Source: JAQVCM01 sp040403095
Lineage (GTDB): Bacteria; Bacteroidota; Bacteroidia; Flavobacteriales_D; Crocinitomicaceae
Assembly (NCBI GenBank): GCA_040403095.1
Contig: JBBALI010000004.1
Location: 62,001 to 126,000 of the forward strand
Length of the DNA: 64,000 nucleotides
Reading direction: 5' to 3'
In this document: one piece after another, positions 17,266 to 25,252 of the stretch
Layout of the letters: the number at the start of each line of letters is the position of its first letter
Numbering within the stretch: the stretch's first letter is position 1
Position numbers and translations under genes: made by a program
The notes under the pieces: generated by a model
The model's input: only the letters and a program-made list of their open reading frames with translations
Told to the model about the DNA's origin: nothing
The model's database searches: none

Positions 17266-17300
17266 ACGTCAATTTGTATCTTGGAACTCAAATTTGAACT

Positions 17301-18665
17301 ATGGAGAAGGGTAACAAAAAGATAATCAGAGGTTGGGTGTTTTATGATTGGGCAAATTCTGTTTACAATTTGGTCATTTCATCAGCTGTATTTCCACTGT
17401 TTTATGATTTTAAAACCAAAGCTGCGTTTATCAAAGCTGAAAATAATCTGGGCGACAATGTTTCAAGCGAAACAATTCAGACATTGGTGAAAGAAATCCC
17501 TGAAGGAACCTACATTCCTGTCAACTTTTTTGGTTGGGAATTTTCTTCTTCTGTTTTGTATTCATTTGTTTTATCTCTTTCATTTTTAGTCGTTTCATTT
17601 CTTTCACCTCTGCTTTCAGGTGTCGCTGATTACAGTGGAAGCAAAAAGAAATTCTTGAAATTTTTCTGCTATTTGGGTGCAATTTCCTGCATGTCCTTGT
17701 ATTTCTTCGAGACCGACTACATTGAACTTGGATTCCTTTCAGTCTTTTTAGCAAGTATCGGATTTTGGAATAGTTTGGTGTTTTACAATGCTTTTCTTCC
17801 TGAAATTGCTGAAGTCAAGGATCACGACAAAATTTCTTCCAAGGGTTTCACAATGGGATATTTTGGTTCCATGTTATTGTTGATTCTTTGTTTGATTTGG
17901 ATGAAAGTATTCAATTATCCAACTGCTTGGTGTTTTGTTTTTGTAGGTATTTGGTGGATTGGATTTTCACAAATCACTTATCGTGTCTTGCCTAATAATG
18001 TGTACAATAAAAAACCTGAAAAAGGAATTTTATGGCGTGGATTCAAAGAATTGAAATTGGTTTTCAAAGATTTCCGCAAAACAAAAAGATTAAAAAAATA
18101 CTTGTATGCTTTTTTCTTTTTCAATACAGGTGTGCAAACTGTGATGTTGATGGCAACAATTTTCGCAAACAAGGAAATTGCTTGGCCTGACGATTCTGGA
18201 ACGACAGGATTGATTATCGCCATTTTATTGATACAAATATTAGGAGCAGCAGGCGCATTTATCATGTCTAAAGTTTCAGCTAAAATTGGAAACATCAAAA
18301 CATTAATTATTTCTGTTTCAATCTGGATTTTGATTTGTTTAGCTGCATTTATCGTTGAAACGCCAGTTGAGTTTTACATGCTTGCTTCAAGTGTCGGTTT
18401 GGTGATGGGTGGAGTTCAAGCGATTGCACGTTCAACTTACTCGAAGTTTTTACCCGAAACAACAGATCACGCAAGTTACTTCTCGTTTTACGATGCGACC
18501 GAAAAAATCGGAATTGTATTGGGAACTTTATTCTTCGGTATGGTTGAAATGTTGACAGGATCTATCAGATATTCTGTTATTTCTGTTGCTATATTCTTTG
18601 TATTAGGATTGATAATGTTATTTCTTGTTCCTAAAAATGAAGTTGAGATTGAATTGAAAGAGTAA
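17301..18665 (+). CDS. UMF1/Atg22-like MFS transporter
   Basis: A 454-residue integral membrane protein with about 12 hydrophobic segments. The N-terminal WVFYDWANSVYN motif is characteristic of the UMF1 (Atg22-like) branch of the major facilitator superfamily; RSTYSKFLPE near residue 380 is another family-typical stretch. Yeast Atg22 exports amino acids from the vacuole, but bacterial substrates are unknown. It follows the Lys1-like dehydrogenase by 35 nt and ends just before a strong bidirectional terminator, so it is probably the last gene of the operon beginning at 13325 or 16039. Confidence 0.88.
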   Translation: MEKGNKKIIRGWVFYDWANSVYNLVISSAVFPLFYDFKTKAAFIKAENNLGDNVSSETIQTLVKEIPEGTYIPVNFFGWEFSSSVLYSFVLSLSFLVVSFLSPLLSGVADYSGSKKKFLKFFCYLGAISCMSLYFFETDYIELGFLSVFLASIGFWNSLVFYNAFLPEIAEVKDHDKISSKGFTMGYFGSMLLLILCLIWMKVFNYPTAWCFVFVGIWWIGFSQITYRVLPNNVYNKKPEKGILWRGFKELKLVFKDFRKTKRLKKYLYAFFFFNTGVQTVMLMATIFANKEIAWPDDSGTTGLIIAILLIQILGAAGAFIMSKVSAKIGNIKTLIISVSIWILICLAAFIVETPVEFYMLASSVGLVMGGVQAIARSTYSKFLPETTDHASYFSFYDATEKIGIVLGTLFFGMVEMLTGSIRYSVISVAIFFVLGLIMLFLVPKNEVEIELKE

Positions 18666-18670
18666 TAAAA

Positions 18671-18704
18671 AAAAGGGTTGTACTTAAGAAAATACGACCC
18701 TTTT
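18671..18704. terminator. Bidirectional Rho-independent terminator between convergent genes
   Basis: A 12-bp stem (18671-18682 with 18693-18704, one G-U pair) with a 10-nt loop has A-rich and T-rich flanks on both sides. It serves the transporter on plus and the SPFH lipoprotein gene on minus. Confidence 0.9.
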
Positions 18705-18732
18705 CCTTAAAATCTAAATTTCAATTTAAAAA

Positions 18733-19512
18733 CTAATTTCCAATCATCATTGGAATTTTTCCATCTGTCATGATGATTTTTGCATTTGGTGAATTTGATA
18801 ATCCACGCATCATTTCGATGTAATTGTATTTTAACAGTTTCTCAGTCAATGAACTGTCAATAATTAACTGCGCTTTTCTGATTCCTTCTGCTTCGATAGA
18901 CAATCTTTCTGCTTCTTTTACCGCTTTTTGAATCACAAAATCCATCTGTAATGCCGCTTGTTCAGCGCTTGCTTTAGATTGGATTGCTTGCGTCATCGCT
19001 TGTGGCAGCGTAATTTCTTTAAGCAAAACTGCATCAATAATAAATCCTTTGTCTCCAATGTCGGATGTCAATTCATCCAACATTACATGTTCAACAAGTT
19101 TCCTGTCAACTGCATATAATTCTTTGGCGTCATATCTTGCACTAACTTGTCTCGCGGTTGCAATGAAGTTGCTTTCAACAATTACTTTTTGATAATTCAA
19201 ACCATAATTTTGGTAAATTTCTCTGGCTGATTTAGGATTTACGTGATACAACAAAATAATTTCCGTTTTCACATTCAATCCTTCTTTGGTGGGCAATTCT
19301 AAAACTTGATAAAGTTCAACCGTACGAACGTTTATCTTGATAATTTTAGACACAAAAGGATTATATAGTTTTGAACCTGATTCCAATACTCCAGGTTTTA
19401 ATTTTCCGATTGTTTGTTTCATACCAATTTGACCTGGTCGAATGACGGTGCATGAAGAAAGCAGTGCAACTGAAAAAGCAGCTACTGCAATTGATTTAAA
19501 TTTTATTTTCAT
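18733..19512 (-). CDS. SPFH/prohibitin (band 7) family lipoprotein
   Basis: The start is placed at the ATG at 19512 (259 aa), because a lipoprotein signal follows at once (MKIKFKSIAVAAFSVALLSSC, lipobox LSSC); an in-frame start nine codons upstream would spoil it. The mature part is an SPFH domain: VIRPGQIGMKQTIGKLKPG, INVRTVELYQV, then helical QAIQSKASAEQAALQ and AVKEAERLSIEAEGIRKAQ, typical of prohibitin-like oligomerising coiled coils. SPFH proteins scaffold membrane microdomains and proteases. Attachment by a lipid rather than a transmembrane helix is less common and would place it in the periplasm. A promoter-like TACATTTG lies 25 nt upstream. Confidence 0.88.
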   Translation of the reverse strand: MKIKFKSIAVAAFSVALLSSCTVIRPGQIGMKQTIGKLKPGVLESGSKLYNPFVSKIIKINVRTVELYQVLELPTKEGLNVKTEIILLYHVNPKSAREIYQNYGLNYQKVIVESNFIATARQVSARYDAKELYAVDRKLVEHVMLDELTSDIGDKGFIIDAVLLKEITLPQAMTQAIQSKASAEQAALQMDFVIQKAVKEAERLSIEAEGIRKAQLIIDSSLTEKLLKYNYIEMMRGLSNSPNAKIIMTDGKIPMMIGN

Positions 19513-19536
19513 ATTTCTAGAAATTAAGAGTACGTT

Positions 19537-19544
19537 CAAATGTA
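19537..19544 (-). promoter_or_regulatory. -7 element (TACATTTG) of the SPFH lipoprotein gene
   Basis: On the minus strand this reads TACATTTG, an exact TAnnTTTG match, 24 bases before the chosen ATG at 19512. No clear -33 TTTG is seen at the usual spacing. Confidence 0.45.
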
Positions 19545-19654
19545 GGTTTATAAAGCAGCGGCTGGTGTTAAATTATAGGTAAATAAAACGTTATTCAAAT
19601 TGTTGTTTTTATTGAAATAATCATATTTTTTCAAAATAAACTATATTCGTATTT

Positions 19655-20905
19655 ATGAATCAATCTTTCACTTTCAATCAAAAAATAAAACTGCTCTTTA
19701 GTTTGCCTGTTATCATTGCTGCATTGGGCTATTTTGTAGATATTTACGACTTATTACTTTACAGCATTGTTCGCATTCCAAGTGTAACAGAATTGGGTTA
19801 CAATCCAGATACGTTAGGTCCAATTATCAATAGTTGGCAAATGGGAGGATTGCTACTCGGAGGGATTCTCTGGGGTGTTTTGGGTGATAAAAAAGGTCGC
19901 TTATCTGTCCTTTTTGGTTCAATCATTACTTATTCATTGGCAAACATCGCTTGTGGATTTTTGCCAAATATCAATTTCATGGACAAAGGAAATGCATATC
20001 TGATTTTGCGATTCATTGCAGGAATTGGTTTGGCTGGAGAGTTAGGTGCTGGAATTACACTTGTTTCTGAATCTTTACCAAAAGAATTGCGAGCCATTGG
20101 CACTTCATTGGTCGCTGGATTTGGACTTTTTGGTGCTGTTGTTGCTAAATTTACTGTCGAACTTTCAGGGCATTGGTCAATCGCTTATTTTGTAGGTGGC
20201 GGAATGGGACTTTGTTTACTGCTACTTCGCGTTGGTGTGATTGAATCAGGAATGTACAAAAATGTGAAAGCCGATTCTCATATTCAAAAAGGAAATTTCT
20301 GGATGTTTTTTACCAATTGGAATCGCTTTGTAAAATACATTAAATGCATCGGAATCGGACTTCCAACTTGGTTTTGCATCGGTATTCTAGCCACATTGGG
20401 AAATCAATTTGGGGAAGCTATGGGAATCAAAGAAAAAATTGATCCTGGATTGGCAATCATGTGGGCATATATAGGTATTTCCGCAGGAGATTTTATGAGC
20501 GGATTCATCAGTCAATGGTTGAAATCTAGAAAAAAAGCCATTTTAGGAATGATGATTTTCACTGCTGTCGGCGTTATATTGATGCTTTTCAGTGGAGTAA
20601 AATCAGCCCAAATGTATTATTTCTATTGTACATGGCTTGGTTTAGGAACTGGTTATTGGGCAATGTTCGTGACAGTTGGTGCTGAACAATTCGGCACAAA
20701 TATCAGATCTACAGCTGCTACAACAATTCCAAACATGGTGCGTGGAACTGTCGTTTTAATGACTTGGTTTTTCTTGAGTTTTAAAGTTTCTTTAGGAGTC
20801 ATCCTTGCAGGTTCTATTTTAGGTTTAGTTTGCTTTTTTATTGGGATTTATTCAACTGTTACCATTCCAGAAACACACGACAAAGATTTGGATTTCGTGG
20901 AATGA
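19655..20905 (+). CDS. MFS transporter (metabolite:H+ symporter type)
   Basis: A 416-residue protein with 12 predicted membrane segments. GDKKGRLSVLFGS between TM2 and TM3 is the MFS signature (G-D-x-x-G-R), and RFIAGIGLAGELGAGITLVSE in TM4 resembles sugar and organic-acid symporters. The substrate cannot be determined. It is monocistronic: divergent from the SPFH gene, and its TGA stop directly abuts the stop of the convergent acetyltransferase gene with no intervening bases. Confidence 0.85.
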   Translation: MNQSFTFNQKIKLLFSLPVIIAALGYFVDIYDLLLYSIVRIPSVTELGYNPDTLGPIINSWQMGGLLLGGILWGVLGDKKGRLSVLFGSIITYSLANIACGFLPNINFMDKGNAYLILRFIAGIGLAGELGAGITLVSESLPKELRAIGTSLVAGFGLFGAVVAKFTVELSGHWSIAYFVGGGMGLCLLLLRVGVIESGMYKNVKADSHIQKGNFWMFFTNWNRFVKYIKCIGIGLPTWFCIGILATLGNQFGEAMGIKEKIDPGLAIMWAYIGISAGDFMSGFISQWLKSRKKAILGMMIFTAVGVILMLFSGVKSAQMYYFYCTWLGLGTGYWAMFVTVGAEQFGTNIRSTAATTIPNMVRGTVVLMTWFFLSFKVSLGVILAGSILGLVCFFIGIYSTVTIPETHDKDLDFVE

Positions 20906-21463
20906 TTAATTCAAATTTCGAATTACTATACAAGGATTTCCTGCAGCTACAACATTCGCAGGAATTGATTTAGTGACCACGCTTCCAGCACCAATCACCG
21001 AGTTCTCACCGATTGTAACCCCAGGATTTACAACTGTATTTCCACCAATCCAAACATTGTTTTCAATGGTAATCGGTTTGGCAAATTGAAATAATTTCTT
21101 CCTTTTTTCAACATCAATTGGGTGTCCAGAAGTAAATAAACTTACACTGGGACCAAAAAGTACGTAATCTCCAATTTTAATGGGTGCACTGTCAAGAAAA
21201 GTGCAATTGTAATTGGCGAAAAAGTTTTTTCCGACACTGATATTGTAGCCATAATCACATCGAAAAGGCAATTCAATAAAAGTATTTTTACCCAAATTGC
21301 TGAAAATCAAATTCAAAATTTCAGATTTTTCTTTAAAATTATCTGGTTCCAATTGATTGAGTCGATAAAGCAATTTTTGCACTGCTTGTCGCTCATTGGA
21401 AAGAATTTGATCAAATGACTGATAAAACTCACCAGCCAACATTTTTTCTTTGTTTGTCTGCAT
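20906..21463 (-). CDS. Maltose/galactoside O-acetyltransferase-like protein (left-handed beta-helix)
   Basis: The start is taken at 21463 (185 aa), because the family-typical opening MQTNKEKMLAGEFYQ begins there; an upstream in-frame ATG at 21502 would add 13 residues. The N-terminal Mac domain (KEKMLAGEFY...DQILSNER) is followed by hexapeptide repeats (ISVGKNFFANYNC, VLFGPSVSLFTSGHPID with the catalytic His, VWIGGNTVVNPGVTIG). The enzyme transfers acetyl from acetyl-CoA to a sugar hydroxyl. Specificity (maltose, galactoside, or polysaccharide precursor) is unknown. It is convergent with the MFS gene and divergent from dapF. Confidence 0.9.
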   Translation of the reverse strand: MQTNKEKMLAGEFYQSFDQILSNERQAVQKLLYRLNQLEPDNFKEKSEILNLIFSNLGKNTFIELPFRCDYGYNISVGKNFFANYNCTFLDSAPIKIGDYVLFGPSVSLFTSGHPIDVEKRKKLFQFAKPITIENNVWIGGNTVVNPGVTIGENSVIGAGSVVTKSIPANVVAAGNPCIVIRNLN

Positions 21464-21529
21464 TTCAAATGTTTCTTTGATTGTTGGAAAATCGCTATTC
21501 AAAACGTTAAAATTAAGCTTTAATTCTCT

Positions 21530-21537
21530 TACCTTTG
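21530..21537 (+). promoter_or_regulatory. -7 element (TACCTTTG) of the dapF operon
   Basis: An exact TAnnTTTG match 18 bases before the chosen dapF ATG at 21556, giving a very short leader. No good -33 TTTG at 19-nt spacing. It also helps decide the dapF start, since an ATG-like start at 21535 would lie inside the promoter. Confidence 0.55.
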
Positions 21538-21555
21538 TTGTTCAAAATCTATTTC

Positions 21556-22335
21556 ATGGAAATCAATTTTCATAAATATCAAGGAACTGGGAATGACTTT
21601 GTGATGCTCGACAACCGTGACGGAAAATACAATCATTTGTCAATCGCTCAAATTAAATTGATTTGCGACCGTCGTTTTGGGATCGGCGCAGATGGACTGA
21701 TTTGTATCAATAATCATGAAAATTATGCTTTTGAAGTCGATTACAGCAATTCAGACGGTTCCAAAAGTTTTTGTGGAAACGGAGCACGTTGTTCAGTAGC
21801 TTTTGCTGCTTTTTTGGGGATTGATTGTGAAAGTGTTACATTTTTAGCAATCGATGGTGAGCATCAAGCTAAATTGACTCAAAAAAAAATTGCCATCGAA
21901 ATGCAAAATGTAATTGAAGTCAAGGAAATTAATGGAGATTTTGAATTAAATACTGGTTCGCCACATTATATCAGATTTATTGAAAATGACGAAATTCAGA
22001 ATGTTGTTGAGTTTGGAAAATTAATCCGTTATTCGTCACATTACCAAGAAAAGGGAATTAATGTTAATCTTGTTAAACAAGTTGGAAATAAAATCAATGT
22101 TGTAACCTATGAACGTGGTGTCGAAGATGAAACTTTGTCTTGTGGAACAGGTGTTACTGCTGCGGCAATTACTTGTGCTTTCAAGGACAAACAAATTGGC
22201 TTCAATGAATATGACATCACTGTCAAAGGAGGAAATTTGAATGTTTCTTTTGTTGCAGAAGATAATTTATCATTTACAAAAATTTGGTTGTCAGGACCTG
22301 CTGAGTTTGTTTTTAAAGGAAATATACATGTATAA
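21556..22335 (+). CDS. dapF: Diaminopimelate epimerase
   Basis: The start at 21556 (259 aa) begins MEINFHKYQGTGNDF; seven upstream in-frame codons overlap the promoter motif. It converts LL- to meso-diaminopimelate for lysine and peptidoglycan. Both catalytic cysteines are present: FCGNGARC (first) and LSCGTGVTA (second), with YSNSDGS and the ERGVEDET substrate-binding segment. The length is normal for DapF. The gene leads a four-gene run in which every junction overlaps (8, 14 and 16 nt): an unknown protein, a GNAT acetyltransferase and MltG. The cell-wall role of DapF and MltG suggests a peptidoglycan-linked operon. Confidence 0.95.
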   Translation: MEINFHKYQGTGNDFVMLDNRDGKYNHLSIAQIKLICDRRFGIGADGLICINNHENYAFEVDYSNSDGSKSFCGNGARCSVAFAAFLGIDCESVTFLAIDGEHQAKLTQKKIAIEMQNVIEVKEINGDFELNTGSPHYIRFIENDEIQNVVEFGKLIRYSSHYQEKGINVNLVKQVGNKINVVTYERGVEDETLSCGTGVTAAAITCAFKDKQIGFNEYDITVKGGNLNVSFVAEDNLSFTKIWLSGPAEFVFKGNIHV

Positions 22336-22834
22336 TGGAATGATTGATTGTTGGAAAAACATTGACAATGAAGATTTCAAATTAGGTATTTTTCTTTGGG
22401 TTTTTCATGCTGATAAAATTCCGCCTCACATTGGTATTTCAAAAGATGGATTTTATTTCAGCCTCAAAGTTTCAGGGAAAGACGAAAATATCTCGGTGGA
22501 AAAGATTTGCAAGTTGTTGAAAACAAAAAAAATTCCTACGTTAATTATCAAAACTTCGGAAAATAGTATCAAAAACAGACACTTAGAAACAGTTTTTAAA
22601 AAGTATCAAACTGCCAATTCAGATGGATTGACTTGTTTGACTCCCATCACCGAAATATATTTTTCTGAAACACAAGATTTAATTCTCATAGAATTATTAA
22701 ACTTGCTGAACGAAGCAGGTGTAATGGAAACCATTTTTGGAATCAATTTGCCTGCTGATTACAAAGGGATTCCAACTTATTCCAGACAAGATATTCAAAA
22801 TAGATTATTCCAATTGAAAAATGCTAAAAGGTAG
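22328..22834 (+). CDS. Uncharacterised protein between dapF and the GNAT gene
   Basis: A 168-residue protein if started at the ATG at 22328, which overlaps the dapF stop by 8 bases; an earlier in-frame start at 22241 would lie deep inside dapF. I do not recognise a family. It looks soluble: no signal peptide or membrane segment, with a KIPPHIGISKDGFYFSLKVSG strand-rich part, a lysine-rich middle and a C-terminal LLNLLNEAGVMETIFGINLP helix-strand. Its tight coupling to dapF and to the acetyltransferase implies coordinated expression with cell-wall genes. Nothing in the sequence gives a reaction. Confidence 0.75.
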   Translation: MYNGMIDCWKNIDNEDFKLGIFLWVFHADKIPPHIGISKDGFYFSLKVSGKDENISVEKICKLLKTKKIPTLIIKTSENSIKNRHLETVFKKYQTANSDGLTCLTPITEIYFSETQDLILIELLNLLNEAGVMETIFGINLPADYKGIPTYSRQDIQNRLFQLKNAKR

Positions 22835-23342
22835 TAAAATTCACTTAAGAGCGATTGAGCCAGAAGACGCTGCGACAGTCTTGATTTGGGAAAATAATCC
22901 CGAAAATTGGCGCGTGAGTGGAACCGAAGCACCTTATTCTATGCATGGGATTTTGGATTACATTAACAGCATTCATAATTTCCGTCAAAGTGGTGAAATG
23001 AGGCTGATGATTTGTCTGAATGACACAAATGAAGCCGTTGGAACTTTGGATTTATTTGAAGCTAATTTCAAGCATGGAAGAGCGGGAATTGGGATATTAA
23101 TAGCTGAAGAAAAAGAAAGAAACAAAGGTTTTGCTAGGGAAAGTTTGGAAATTTTGATTGAATATTGTCAAATCATGTTTGATTTCCATAATCTGACAGC
23201 CAATGTTTTAGAAGATAATATTTCAAGTATTCATTTATTTGAAAGTGTGGGTTTCCAATTAGTTGGAACAAGAAAAGAATGGTTTTTTGACCAAGGAAAA
23301 AGGATAAACGAAAGAATATATCAATTATGTTTAAAAAAGTAG
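22821..23342 (+). CDS. GNAT family N-acetyltransferase (RimJ/SpeG-like)
   Basis: A 173-residue acetyl-CoA-dependent N-acetyltransferase. It opens LKGSKIHLRAIEPEDA, typical of RimJ/RimL-like GNATs, has ERNKGFARESLEILIEYC as the acetyl-CoA pyrophosphate loop and helix, and ends VLEDNISSIHLFESVGFQLVG. The acceptor (ribosomal protein, polyamine or cell-wall precursor) cannot be told. It overlaps the previous gene by 14 nt and mltG by 16 nt. Confidence 0.9.
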   Translation: MLKGSKIHLRAIEPEDAATVLIWENNPENWRVSGTEAPYSMHGILDYINSIHNFRQSGEMRLMICLNDTNEAVGTLDLFEANFKHGRAGIGILIAEEKERNKGFARESLEILIEYCQIMFDFHNLTANVLEDNISSIHLFESVGFQLVGTRKEWFFDQGKRINERIYQLCLKK

Positions 23343-24379
23343 GAATTGGCTTGCTCATCGTTGGAGCAATTGGTATCGTGGCTTTTTGGCCAAAAATTTC
23401 AGTTTACATGGCTGGAATGAAAACAACAGAAAATTCAAAAACAGTTGCATTTTATTTTGATGCTTCTAAAGGATTGAAAGGTTTGGCAGATCAATTGGAA
23501 AGTGAAAAAATTGTTGGAAACAAGGATGCTTTTTTGAAAGTTGGTGAGTACAAAAATCTAGATGCTAAAAGATTGGCTTCTGGGAAATACGAGATTGAAG
23601 CAGGAACAAGTTATCGAACGTTGCTGAACGGTTTCACTAAAAATTCAGCAGGAAATGGAAATGCTGAAGTGGAAGTCGAAGTAACGTTCAACAACTGTCG
23701 CGATGTATATCAAATGTCTGGAAAAGTCGCCAAATGCTTGATGATTGACAGCGCCGATTTGGCTGATATGTTGACCAATGATTCCACCTTGGAGAAATAT
23801 GATTTTACTTCAGAACAATTGCCAGCTTTGTTTTTACCAAATACCTATAAAATGTTTTGGGACACAGATGCAGATCAATTTTTGGTTCGAATGGCAAATG
23901 AATTCAAAGATTTTTGGACTCCTGAAAGAAAATCAAAATTGGCAAAAATAGGTTTAGATTCTCCTTCAGAAGCAGTAACTTTAGCAAGTATTGTTTATTC
24001 AGAGCAATCTAAAAACGCAGAAGAATGGCCAATCATCGCAGGTCTGTATTTAAATAGAATAGAACAAGGAATTCGTTTACAATCAGATCCAACATTTAAG
24101 TTTTGCTGGGGAGATCAATTGGATGGCGTTCAACGTTTAACTTATGAACACCGAGAAATTCAATGTCCCTACAATACTTATTACAACGACGGTTTGCCTC
24201 CAGGTCCAATTTGCATTCCTCCAACGCAAGTAGTTGATGCAGTTTTAAATAGGGACAACAACAATTACATTTTCATGTGCGCTAAAGCAGATTATTCCGG
24301 AAAACACGATTTCACAATTGGCTACGCCGAACACGCCGCAAATGCGAAGAAATTCCAAGAGTGGTTATCGCAACAATAA
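23327..24379 (+). CDS. mltG: Endolytic murein transglycosylase MltG (YceG-like)
   Basis: A 350-residue protein with one N-terminal membrane helix (about residues 5-20, VGIGLLIVGAIGIVAF) and a periplasmic YceG domain. It cleaves nascent glycan strands and sets their length. The ASIVYSEQ motif (Glu226) aligns with ASIVEKE of E. coli, where Glu218 is catalytic, and is followed by GLYLNRIEQGIRLQSDPT and YNTYYNDGLPPGPICIP, both strongly family-typical. It is the last gene of the dapF operon, and a strong terminator follows 18 nt after the stop. Confidence 0.95.
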   Translation: MFKKVGIGLLIVGAIGIVAFWPKISVYMAGMKTTENSKTVAFYFDASKGLKGLADQLESEKIVGNKDAFLKVGEYKNLDAKRLASGKYEIEAGTSYRTLLNGFTKNSAGNGNAEVEVEVTFNNCRDVYQMSGKVAKCLMIDSADLADMLTNDSTLEKYDFTSEQLPALFLPNTYKMFWDTDADQFLVRMANEFKDFWTPERKSKLAKIGLDSPSEAVTLASIVYSEQSKNAEEWPIIAGLYLNRIEQGIRLQSDPTFKFCWGDQLDGVQRLTYEHREIQCPYNTYYNDGLPPGPICIPPTQVVDAVLNRDNNNYIFMCAKADYSGKHDFTIGYAEHAANAKKFQEWLSQQ

Positions 24380-24397
24380 GAAAGAAAACATAAATTC

Positions 24398-24426
24398 AAA
24401 AGCTGAAAATCTCATTTTCGGCTTTT
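24398..24426 (+). terminator. Rho-independent terminator of the dapF-mltG operon
   Basis: A 13-bp stem (24398-24410 with 24414-24426, one G-U pair) closes on a 3-nt loop and runs into a T tract. Confidence 0.9.
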
Positions 24427-24458
24427 TTTATGAGCATTTGCCTTAAAAATTCAATTAT

Positions 24459-24788
24459 CCAAACGGCGCCGTAGTTACCAAATATTGGTAGCTACGGATT
24501 ACATCCGTGGCGCAAAGAAGTGCCTGCAATTTTTTTTGAGGTGTATTTTTGTATTAGTTTAAGTCAGAAGTGAAGCAACAATAATCGAAATTGAATATCA
24601 TGCCTAAGAAAAAAAAGATATGTCATCGAAATTTAAATACCCAAATGGTGCCGTAGGTGCCAAATATGGGTAGCCACGGATGCAATCCGTGGCGCAAAGA
24701 AATACCTGCAATTGTTTTTGGCGTGTATTTTTGATTTAACCAAAACCAGAAGCGAAGCAACAATAATCAAATTTGAAAATCATGCTAA
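24459..24788. repeat. Two-copy imperfect direct repeat with internal hairpins (copies offset by 182 bp)
   Basis: Copy 1 is about 24459-24606 and copy 2 about 24641-24788. The offset is 182 bp at both ends (GCCGTAG at 24468 and 24650; GAAGCAACAATAATC at 24572 and 24754), so there is no net indel. Each copy has a short hairpin: copy 2 is GCCACGGAT-GCA-ATCCGTGGC (24673-24693), perfect 9 bp; copy 1 (24491-24511) differs by one wobble position. An upstream partly palindromic block (GCCGTAGTTACCAAATATTGG in copy 1) and a downstream TGCCTGCAAT/ACCTGCAAT block are also shared. It lies in the 430-bp gap after mltG, and no ORF is credible inside. It resembles an interspersed REP-like element. Confidence 0.85.
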
Positions 24789-24809
24789 AAACAAACAAAA
24801 AAACAATCG

Positions 24810-24992
24810 TTAAATATTTTTATTTTTGAGGAAAAATAAAACGACGGCCAACAGGAATGTTCCAATTAGCTGAATAGGAATATTCAATGTGTCGATTTGA
24901 GGATAAAATAAATGAACAACCTTCGTTAAACCAAAGATTATCCCAAAAAGTATAACCCAAAACAAAAAGATATTTTTCAAAAAAGTAATCAT
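24810..24992 (-). CDS. Small hydrophobic membrane protein, two TM segments
   Basis: A 60-residue open frame whose protein is almost entirely two membrane helices (FLFWVILFGIIFGLTKVVHLF and IPIQLIGTFLLAVVLFFL) separated by a short YPQIDTLN turn, ending in lysine/asparagine residues. This amphipathic layout with a basic C-terminus would be unusual for chance sequence, which supports a real gene, but I recognise no family and no promoter. It lies alone between the repeat region and the sigma-factor locus. Confidence 0.5.
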   Translation of the reverse strand: MITFLKNIFLFWVILFGIIFGLTKVVHLFYPQIDTLNIPIQLIGTFLLAVVLFFLKNKNI

Positions 24993-25180
24993 TTAGACAT
25001 TCAATATTTTATCTTTCGAAATTCAAACATACAAAAAAAGCAACATTTTTTCATTTGGATTTAAAAATCTATCAATTCGTTTTTCCTAGATTTCACAATA
25101 CTTTCCAAACATTTATTTTCTAATTTTTATAATAACTAGAATTTTTGGTTCGTTTTATGATAAAATAGTGTAACGAATTA

Positions 25181-25222
25181 TAAAGTTTGCATTATTTGAT
25201 TGTAAAGTCTGCAAGCTTTACA
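25181..25222. promoter_or_regulatory. Repeated TGTAAAG/TAAAGTYTGCA motifs upstream of the sigma factor gene
   Basis: TAAAGTTTGCA (25181-25191) recurs as TAAAGTCTGCA (25203-25213) at an offset of exactly 22 bp, about two helical turns. The second copy is also one arm of an inverted repeat, TGTAAAG (25201-25207) with CTTTACA (25216-25222). The block ends 30 bp before the chosen ATG and could be an operator or a sigma-specific promoter region. Confidence 0.5.
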
Positions 25223-25252
25223 TGCTTAAAACCAAAAATAAAACCAGAAATC

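Noticed and set aside
24459..24788. Repeat region considered as a CRISPR array
   Set aside because: There are only two long imperfect copies with no short spacers or cas genes.
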